DNA from: Brugia malayi
Lineage: Eukaryota; Nematoda; Chromadorea; Rhabditida; Onchocercidae
Direction of reading: 5' to 3'
NCBI RefSeq assembly: GCF_000002995.4
Contig: NW_025062479.1
Span: 18,286,721 to 18,350,720, forward strand
DNA length: 64,000 nucleotides
The position numbers were made by a program, and so were the translations under genes. The notes under the pieces were generated by a model. That model saw only the letters and a program-made list of their open reading frames with translations. It did no database searches and was not told the DNA's origin. This document shows, in pieces, positions 56,001 through 64,000 of the stretch (its first letter is position 1; each line of letters starts with the position of its first letter).

Positions 56001-56100
56001 TTTTGTTTTCAGGAAGATTATTTATATTAGATTTGTACTATATAAGTATTTCGAGGAAGAGACTTTTTCAGACAAGTTAGTGCTTGTGGTTTATTCATAA
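53022..56100 (+). CDS. SLC25A51-type mitochondrial carrier (NAD+ transporter family)
   Basis: Six-helix inner-membrane carrier; the vertebrate SLC25A51/52 clade imports NAD+ into mitochondria. Exons placed at 53022-53159, 53447-53624, 53768-53880, 54202-54350, 54427-54651 and 56013-56100, in phase, about 296 residues. The order matches the clade: ENFLAGWGAGFVETLLLYPQ followed by TKVIFRQQLQGI, LYRGMLPPLIQRTTTRSVMF, second-repeat signature CPLERTQVLLQ, ELYRGFTVVLLRNGSSNVLF, and third-repeat signature FPLNVVKQRMQS with ELFRGITLNYTR. As in the vertebrate proteins, the first signature lacks the usual acidic residue (PQTK). The junction at 54350 uses GTGAAT and adds a short insertion (NCDQHYISRYISER); this is the least certain inner boundary. 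The last intron is about 1.36 kb, far longer than the rest, and holds a tRNA-like segment. Substrate is inferred from clade resemblance only. Confidence 0.88.
54770..55040 (+). mobile_element. tRNA-like, SINE-like segment in the carrier's last intron
   Basis: A less AT-rich island starts near 54750. GTGGTTTAGTGGTTA at about 54788 matches a Pol III A box of the Glu/Asp tRNA type, and TGTTCGGTTCTCC at about 54830 resembles a B box, spaced as in a tRNA. No full cloverleaf can be drawn, so it is not a functional tRNA gene. The composition change and intron position suggest a tRNA-derived short retroelement; its 3' limit is a guess. Confidence 0.4.
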
Positions 56101-56280
56101 ACTGTTTGTTGAATAGTTCACCATTGTTTTGAAAAGACCTTTAGTTATTAAATTCCTTTGTATTTACTATTTTTTTCAAGGAGAAATAATTCAGCGTAAT
56201 ACACTAAATGGATAGGTGATGCACCATGTCGAAAGTTTAATAATACTATAGCAGTTACACTGAAGGAATTAAGAATCTAA

Positions 56281-56919
56281 ATGAAAGGAGGTGAAGGTTC
56301 TTCTGCATGTAATGAAAACCACAAAAAAAAGAATCTTGAAATGGAAGATTTAGATGCAGTCAAGCAGAGAGCTCTGCAATCACATTGCTTTTCATGCAGG
56401 GGTAGAGTATGGTAGAGTGTGCATTTATTCATTCTTTTATGCATTCAAATAATTTCTGTACGTAATTCTGCATTCAAAACTTGATTTTTTCATCAGTGGT
56501 CATTGATCGGTAGTAAGCTTTGAGTGTAACCGTTTTTGATCCGATAAGTCGGCATATCTTTAGCTATTAATACCTTTATCTATATCTGTATAAACAATGG
56601 AAGTGCAAATGTACAAAACACCCAAAAAATTATCATTCATGTTTGGTCTGAACTGTTGCCTTTTTTTAACCTAACTTGTCCAAAGCTAGAATTTATGTTT
56701 AAGTTGTGTTTAATCTCCATGAAGAAGTACTGAAACTTCGAATATGAGAACTTCAAATGTTAAAACACCAATACAATAGTCTGATTTAGTGCCAAAACGC
56801 GAAGAAATTAATTAAATACTAAAGGTTTTAACATTTATCTTTCACAAGGCATAAGAAGAGTCAGCAGTGATTCCAGAAGTTCGAATACTCGGAATGCTTC
56901 AAGAGCTAACAAATTTTAA
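56281..56919 (+). CDS. Possible small gene, two exons, unrecognised
   Basis: ATG at 56281 opens a polar frame (MKGGEGSSACNENHKKKNLE, then EDLDAVKQRALQSHCFSCRG) to a GTAGAG donor after 56401. An acceptor TTCACAAG before 56849 continues in phase with GIRRVSSDSRSSNTRNASRA and TAA at 56917-56919, giving about 63 residues. Composition is protein-like but the product is short and unknown. It could also be part of a longer gene whose other exons I missed. Confidence 0.28.
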
Positions 56920-59900
56920 TGTGAGAATCAACGGCATTGGATGCGCCACAAATATTTTCGATTGACCCACTGAGTAAGGTTGGCTTTCTGTTTTGTCTTC
57001 CATTATCTGGTTCCCATGGTGACTTGTCCAATAATCCACTGGTTTCTGATTTCTTTCTTCGTCTCCTACAATTCGTTTATGATCTGCTTGTGACTTTACT
57101 TAAATTACAAAATTTCTTTAAACCGAAGTTCTTCTAGACTGTGTCAAATTGCACTAATAGCAAAGAATATACCACATGCTTGTAACTCCTATATTAAATG
57201 TATAAGTAGTCTTGTTTGAGATAATATGAGATAATTTGTTTGTGGTGATAGTTTGATTAGAAATTTCCCTTCTAGTCAAATCAAAGTTTCAGAAAGGATG
57301 CTCTATCGTTTAAATGGAAGATCGACATTTACTGCTGTTGTTGAAGAAGCATTTTTAAATTGTCAGAATCTGTCTAAAGAATAATAAATTCTAGCAGTTT
57401 TCAATTATGCGTCATTTTTTGCATCACTAGATTAGAACATTCCATGAAAACTCTAATTTATAAGTGCATTTGTAATGCATAAGCCTGGAGAAACAGAATT
57501 TATTCGCTTTGCTTATTCTTACATGTTTGTTTCTAAATTTTTCATTCACTTGCCGCCTATCTGATTGCATCTGCTCAAAATGTAACGAATCAATTGAAAT
57601 GAAGCACAAATAGGGAGTTGATTGGACATTTCGAAAATTGCACCCTCTCTTTCCTGTTTTCATTCGAACTGTTTGTTATGATTTTGCAAGCCAGCGCTTT
57701 TATCTTTTTCCCATTGCTAGTTAATGTATCATGATCTTCCATAACAATTCTATAGGTTCTTTCATAATTTTTTCCTCGTAGCGCTAATGAGTCCTTAATG
57801 AATAATAATCACGTGACGATTTGAAAGCTGTTTGATTTACTTGTCATTTCTGAGCTTTGCTGTATAAAACTGACATCTCTTTACTACTCACTCAATATCA
57901 TTTGTGGGTAATAAAAAATGATCAAAGACTTTGAATGAAGTTTTATTTGTAATGTCTTTTTAATAATCTTCTTTACATCACTGTTTGCAAAGTTCATTAT
58001 TTATGTTGTTTAATAGAGCAATTATGAAAAGCTGCGACCATGGAAACAGGTTTTTACTCAAACAAATGGTTTATTGGTGTAGTAAGCTTATGTATCACTC
58101 ATTTATAAACTTGTCACTGATTTGATATTATTACGAACAACGATGTTTCTCACATTTTAGTTCACTTCATTAAGGAAAAGAAAAAAAAAAACACTGTGAT
58201 CTTCTCTAAAATGAAATTTATTTGAATAGAAGAGGAACGTCCATCTTTATTATCTAAATCGAAATTAACTTTGTTTTCGTTCCAGTTGACTTCTTATTCA
58301 CGTATCATTTAATAAGCTGCATCAATTCGTCTATGAAACATCTTTTTAATTTTGATTCCAAATGACATTGTTAATTTGTTTTAAAATAACGAAATTACAT
58401 GCATAAAGTATTTAGTGCATTTTAATAAAACTCATTTTAGCATTAAAATGTCCAAACACTTTTCTGTTAACGGAATTCATTCGCGCTTATCACATGAATT
58501 ATAAACGAGTAGAAAATAGTCTAACGCATTTATCAAATATACAAAAGCTATATTTTTTCAGCATTTAACCATGGATAATTAAATAGTAAGAATTGAAATG
58601 TTGGATTTTCAGCCTTTTTTATTGGATATTTCTAAATTTCCATTGAAATATTGTCAAATAAAAACTTGAGAATATGAAGTCTTACTTAAGAAATAATTCG
58701 TGGTTATGGAACGAATAAAGAGTTATAATTAACATTTTCTTTGAATTCCCTTTAAATTTGAATGAATATCTTTGATTGCTTCTTTTCTTTTTTCATAAGT
58801 CATAAGTCATTGCTTTTTAATGTTATCGTTGTCAAATTTTTAGCTGTCATATTTCAGTTCTTAAAATAGCCTCAACAGTCCCGTATTCTCTGTTCACTTA
58901 TTTAATTTTAAAAACAGTAAGAGCTTTCATTGCAGGAATTCCATATCTAGGAAATAGAAAATGACAATATAAGGTATTTACAGCTCTGTTTCAGAATTAT
59001 TTAGAAATGTTCGCATCTTTTCTGCTTATTTTATAGACTGAATACTTATATCAAAAATTTCCAATTAAAATACTTTTTCCCGCTATAATTTAGAAGAGCA
59101 AACAAAAATGAATCCAAGCATTTACCAATAGGAAATAGTTAACGTGGTTGTCCTCTGTTTGCATTTCTTGCATAAGGTCCATATGGCACTGCACTGCATT
59201 GATATTATAGACGCCACTTACAGTTATACTATTTTTTACGGTTATGATAATAATATTGATTATATACTGATAATTTCCCAATGTTTTTTGAAAGGAACTG
59301 AAAGAAACACAAAGATTTTTGCTGAAAACATTCAATTTTTCCATATACTGGAATTAAACTTTTGAAAATTGACTTTGCAGCAATGAAATCAAGTTTTATA
59401 CAACTCGAAGGAATAGATTAAAGAGTTTAAACTAAATACAACTCACGTTTTTCCTTATCTAATTACTATCCAAACTTGTTGCTGATAAGAATTTGTTATT
59501 GGAAGAAGATAAGTAATGCATTGATACTACCATTGTTACATTGTTTATAAAAAAAAAAATTAACTAAAAATACTACGTGCTCAAATTTGAGGACTGTTCC
59601 AAGCAGCAATCATCTTCGAGCACGATGATCGCTTGGGACAATCATTTCTTAGGCAAGGGATTCTGTCAAATGAGTAAAGATCTGTATTCACTGCACAGTT
59701 TCCAGGTATTTTCATGGTTAGTTCCCAAAACAATGAACTATTGAGCTTATAGTGAATATTGTTCTATTTGGTCCTTATTCGAGAGAATATTTAAGTGCTC
59801 GATTTACTCATCGACATTGCATTGTTTAATTTTTATACAAATTCATTTCAGAGAGAAATGGATCTGTTGTATCGGTGAAGATCTAAGCTCCTTAATTCCA

Positions 59901-61093
59901 GAGATGGTAACTAACATTCTTCCTTTCATATTTCTGTATCTTATACTGCACGTTGCACGTGACGTTGATCTCTCATCAACTGTTGACCACTTATATTTAA
60001 CAAGTTACGAATACAATAGTTACAAGAGCTTTTCAGCATGTTGAAAGGATTCAAAATTCATTTCACTCATTCTCAAAATGATTTTTCAAAAAAATCTCAT
60101 TCAGTTACTTCTTTTATTAGAAGCTTTTACTTAGATTTATAGAGTTGATTTAGTTTAATTGTGCTGTGCTAAAGGAAAAGGTAAACAGTAGTGAACTCGT
60201 AACGTACCGTTATTTGCATTTCCCAGAAGTTTCTCAATATCTGATCTACATATTTTTTTCCCTTGTTTCCCCATTTTTTTCCTTTTTGCGAAAAATCTAT
60301 CTTTTCAAAAAAAGTTTTTCCAAATTATCATTTCTGCAATTGCGATTTAGCGATTTTCTTTTAAATTTAGTATAGTGTATAAAGGTATTTAAAGTTTATG
60401 CAGGACCAGTCAGTCTCATTAGAATTTCAGTAATAGATTAAGGAATTAGGATAAAACTTAAGTCGTTGATTCTTAAAAGTTTTTATCCCACTTCTCCCCG
60501 TCTTCTGTCGTAAATTATGCAAAGAATGTGGAAATGCCTAGAATTCAAGAAGTAATTTGATATCAAAGAGAATTTAGTTTCTGGGACAGTTCCGAACTGA
60601 CATTTAGAAATGTGTTAATTTTGACATATAACATTAACTGATATAATTGGAAAAATTCATCGCTACTAATGACAGAATAAAGAAAAAGTCTTTCACCTGC
60701 TTATCAGTTCACTGCTGCACTTCATCTGCTTGCATTTGCGTCTTCCGATATAATAATATACCGCACATTAATTGCCATCAGAAGAACTAAAAGCTTTTTC
60801 TTGATAATTCCTCCAAGTGACTCTAAATTCCTAAATGTTAAAAAAGAGATTAGCTGCGTACAACCTAAGAGACTATTTCATTATTTGTTTACTTACTTAA
60901 TTACTACTAATTTACTTAACCTTTATCTTGGTCTACGCCTACAATGTTTGTTATGTTACTATTTGGGAAGTATTTCAATTTACATCACTTGTTGTGCAAA
61001 ATTTTTTAATAGAATTATATATTTTTTTGTTCCTTTATGAACCTCTTGGAAATTAGGCTTTTTTCACATACAATTGATTTAGTTTAACTTCAG
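56920..61093. other. Sparse region with isolated exon-like segments
   Basis: AT-rich DNA without a recognisable gene. Three short open segments look protein-like but do not join in phase: 57272-57384 (SERMLYRLNGRSTFTAVVEE then stop), 59625-59705 (MIAWDNHFLGKGFCQMSKDL, ending at a GTATTT donor) and 59852-59907 (EKWICCIGEDLSSLIPEM, ending at GTAACT). They may be exons of one gene with the segment at 61094-61807, or chance. Confidence 0.25.
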
Positions 61094-61807
61094 GTAGAAA
61101 GTTAATATATCCCGTGAGCGATCTACTATTTTACTATATTTCGGTTGTTGAAGACCATGTATTGGGACACATTCCGTTCTTTTGCAATTTCACCACAACT
61201 GGTTAGTATCTTCAATTTTTGATGAAATTATCAATCACGGTTCACATATCGCTTGCATCCAAAATCTAAATATTGTTTTAGAAGTTGTTCATCATTTAAA
61301 AGGAAATATTTTAATAAAACAGTCTGATCATTGTTGCTTAATGAAATTTTACGGGCACTTCTTATATAAAATTTATCATTTCATATTATTAACTTTGTTG
61401 GTTATGCCTTGATCAAATTTAAGTTTACGCTTTCAAACATACTGACTGTAATATATGAACTTTTCTGTTTTTTCTATATTATTGACTTTGCATTTGTGCA
61501 AGGTACACTTCTCTGGAAGTTGTTAATTTGAAAGTTTGGTGATAGCAGAATTTCAGGAGTGTAATTAGATGTAATTATATATATATATCCTATTTTAAAT
61601 AAAGTTTAGCAATTCTCTGAGACTTTTTTAGACTTTTATCTTTTATATGTCTTTATATCAAAGAGGGAATGTTAAGCTCAAAATTTTATCGAACAGATGT
61701 GGATTCCGAAAGAATTCAATGATCTGACCTTCATTCTTTTTCAATTATTGGATAGAGAAGTTGAGTGTATCCTTTCCTCTCCAAAGGAAGTGAGAAAAGC
61801 CATTTAA
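61094..61807 (+). CDS. Possible 3' end of an unrecognised gene, two exons
   Basis: Exon 61094-61201 follows ACTTCAG and reads RKLIYPVSDLLFYYISVVED, then HVLGHIPFFCNFTTT, to a GTTAGT donor in phase 1. Exon 61677-61807 follows GTTAAG, restores the frame and reads AQNFIEQMWIPKEFNDLTFI, then LLDREVECILSSPKEVRKAI and TAA. The joined 78 residues have balanced composition and both splice junctions agree in phase. I do not recognise the family. Upstream exons were not established. Confidence 0.4.
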
Positions 61808-63600
61808 GTATTTTTACCGATTCAGTTCAGTTCGATTCAATTGGCTTGATAATCATTCTCGCATCATCGAGAATATTTCAACTGCGTTCTTGTCGCCCCA
61901 ACCATTTATTCATCATCAAATAAGTTCCTTGGTCAAATTTGCTGATATTTAAGCATGAACCAAAAAAAAAATAAATATTCAATTCAAATTTTGACTGTTG
62001 GTTACATTTTTGCGCCTGCTGGTACTTGATGCTTTGTACTACTGCTGTCCATTTCTAGGCTTAAACTGTCCGCTTTATGTATATTTAAACAAGAACTGCT
62101 TTTTATCAACATCCATACATTTCCATCTATGCGACATTGTTCTATACTATTTAACTAATTTGTCTATAATTTGACAAACTGATTTATAAAATATTCATTT
62201 TTCATTTAAAACATTCATTACCTTTCTTAGTGCATACGAATGCGCTTGATTTTCGAAATCTATGCACAGTTTTGGATCCCACTGGATGGTAAATGTTATA
62301 AACTTATGTTAGACTGTAATAAAACCTAGGATTTAATGAATGGGTGGAATCTATTGCTTGGCCAGATATATGTAGAAGAAATAATGCCATCATGAACTGC
62401 AAATATGTTCGAGTTGCATTACTTGTGTAAATGGAGATGTTTGCAATCAGTAAGATATTACTTATTGTTTTATTTACAATTCCATACATTCACATTTCTT
62501 TTTTTACTTAATTTCCATTCTACTTTTTCCGTCACTTTCAACATGTAACTTTTAACTGAGTTTAAATGACTGATTGCTGTTTGATATTTGCAATGTAGAA
62601 AGTATCACAATACATTTAATCTTTGCGTATTCACGTGGGAAAAGCACTCATAATACCGTTAAAATGACCCTATTGCATATGTAAGTTGGTGCCAGTGGCC
62701 TTATTTTCCTGATATCCTTTCATCGATGTTCAAGAATAACATTAAAGGCATTGTGGCACTTCGGATGATATTATAAAGATTTTTTTTATTGTTAAAGAAG
62801 TATAAACCTTAGTGTTTACAACATCATTGTAATCTGTCAACTTGGGTCTTTTCTGTTTGATTTTCTTCATTTCAACTACATTCTTTCAATTTACTTTAAA
62901 TTTATTCTTAATTTCTAACTATTTCTACCAAGAAATTTTAGATGTGTCTTCAGTCTTTCAAAATTTGAAGAGAAGTAAAGAACACGTGAAATCGTTGTAA
63001 TTTGAAGTGCGAAAAAATTTCTAACATTTGGCAATGGAAATGAGTAATGAATGATAAACTGCTATCCTTGTAGTTTAAAAATTCTTTCATTGACTTCATA
63101 TCGAGTAAATGAAGTTGTTGTCATTCTTCCTAGCTTTTTGATGCTAAGCTTGGAAGATAGTCTTTTGACCAAATTATGTTTGACAATTTCTTTTTGATGC
63201 ATTTAAAAGAGTGATATGAAATTGATGAGAAACATTTCCACATGACATTTCTTCTATATCTTTCTGTCCTGTTGAGAGGAAGTAAGGTGTGGGTAGTTGA
63301 TGAAAAGCGACAAGGTATTTTTCCAAGGATTAAAAGGAAAAATAAAAATTCTTATCTTTCTATATAAAAAAATTATACATGTCAAAAACAAATTCGTATT
63401 TCAGCTGTAAGGTGAAAAGGAGGAAGAGAGATCAATATTCCTTATTTTGTTTATTGTTCTCACGGTACTTAGAAATTGTCACAAAATCACATTTGGTCAA
63501 GAGATCGCAATAAAAATATAGTAGCCCAGAGCAAGAAAGTGGGACCAAAACTGAACATAATATAAAATCATGCACGTCATTTATTGCTGTTTCCTTTTAA
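61808..63600. other. Intergenic, about 1.8 kb, nothing supported
   Basis: AT-rich DNA with short frames only. The minus frame 62304-62489 has no supporting context. Confidence 0.45.
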
Positions 63601-63783
63601 AGGACAGGATATTCCGATCTGTGTTATTACATGGTGACAGATAGTGATGGTGTAGTGTATCATACATGTACTTGTTGCGGTCAGCTTTGCGGCAAGGAGA
63701 TTCAGCAGCCACGTAGCCAAGATATAAGAACGATGTTAGCTAAAGTGAATTTATTTTGGATAGTCAGCGACATCTCCGCATGA
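63601..63783 (+). CDS. Possible Cys-rich exon of an unrecognised gene
   Basis: The frame opens right after a TAA at 63600 and reads YSDLCYYMVTDSDGVVYHTC, then TCCGQLCGKEIQQPRSQDI. It may end at a GTGAAT donor after 63744 or at TGA 63781-63783. The overlapping next frame (63756-63962) is hydrophobic and the minus frame (63702-63905) hydrophilic, so the coding strand is not settled. The gene, if real, probably continues past the window. Confidence 0.25.
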   Translation, partial: RTGYSDLCYYMVTDSDGVVYHTCTCCGQLCGKEIQQPRSQDIRTMLAKVNLFWIVSDISA

Positions 63784-64000
63784 GTATTATCTTCATGCTT
63801 ATCACAATATTTGCCAATCTTTGCATTTTTATTACTATTTTCGATGACCTTACCTGTCTGTGCATCTTCATCTGGGCCTATCTTGCAAAACTTTGCGACT
63901 TTCATCTTAAACTACCTCGGCTTCAAACTGAAACAGATGGCACAGTTTTTAGACAAGCATAAATTATCAGCTTACTATACGCTTCGAAATATATTCATTT

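Overview
The window looks like nuclear DNA of a nematode, most likely a parasitic clade III (filarial-type) worm. It is strongly AT-rich, its genes are cut into many small exons by mostly short introns with T-rich TTTCAG-like acceptors, and the proteins read as worm versions of conserved eukaryotic families. One of them is a cysteine form of selenoprotein T. The species is inferred, not read from the sequence. All exon boundaries below were placed by hand from reading-frame continuity, splice sites and remembered family patterns; no transcript or database was consulted.

Layout. 443-7392 (+): 3' part of a PIKfyve/PPK-3 phosphoinositide kinase. 8477-15013 (+): U2SURP/SR140 splicing factor. 18069-18803 (+): small unrecognised one-helix membrane protein. 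21721-22280: 33-bp minisatellite of about 17 units that stays open in several frames. 23482-26203 (+): MO25/CAB39 scaffold. 28412-30209 (-): selenoprotein T homologue with a CxxC centre. 30895-35210 (+): coiled-coil protein matching the angiomotin family. 37337-42331 (+): type I membrane protein with about five CUB modules. 42706-45020 (-): EFHC1-type protein with three DM10 domains. 47584-50229 (-): DCN-1/DCUN1D neddylation factor. 50871-51657 (+): NSE2/MMS21 SUMO ligase. 53022-56100 (+): SLC25A51-type mitochondrial carrier. From 56.1 kb to the end the DNA is sparse, with several exon-like open segments that I could not name.

The genes are mostly housekeeping and signalling functions (membrane lipid signalling, splicing, LKB1-type kinase scaffolding, ER redox, junction/Hippo scaffolding, cilium/microtubule, ubiquitin-like modifiers, NAD import) and do not form one pathway. 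Two divergent pairs share short upstream regions: the SelT homologue with the angiomotin-like gene, and DCN-1 with NSE2. I saw no bacterial operon, CRISPR array or viral gene, and no intact tRNA or rRNA gene.

The points most worth following are the apparent nematode angiomotin, the multi-CUB receptor-like protein with a possible frameshift in its first module, the all-frame-open minisatellite, two near-perfect 20-21 bp hairpins, a tRNA-like (SINE-like) segment in the carrier's last intron, and the unnamed exon-like segments near 36.2, 52.6, 56.3, 61.1-61.8 and 63.6 kb.
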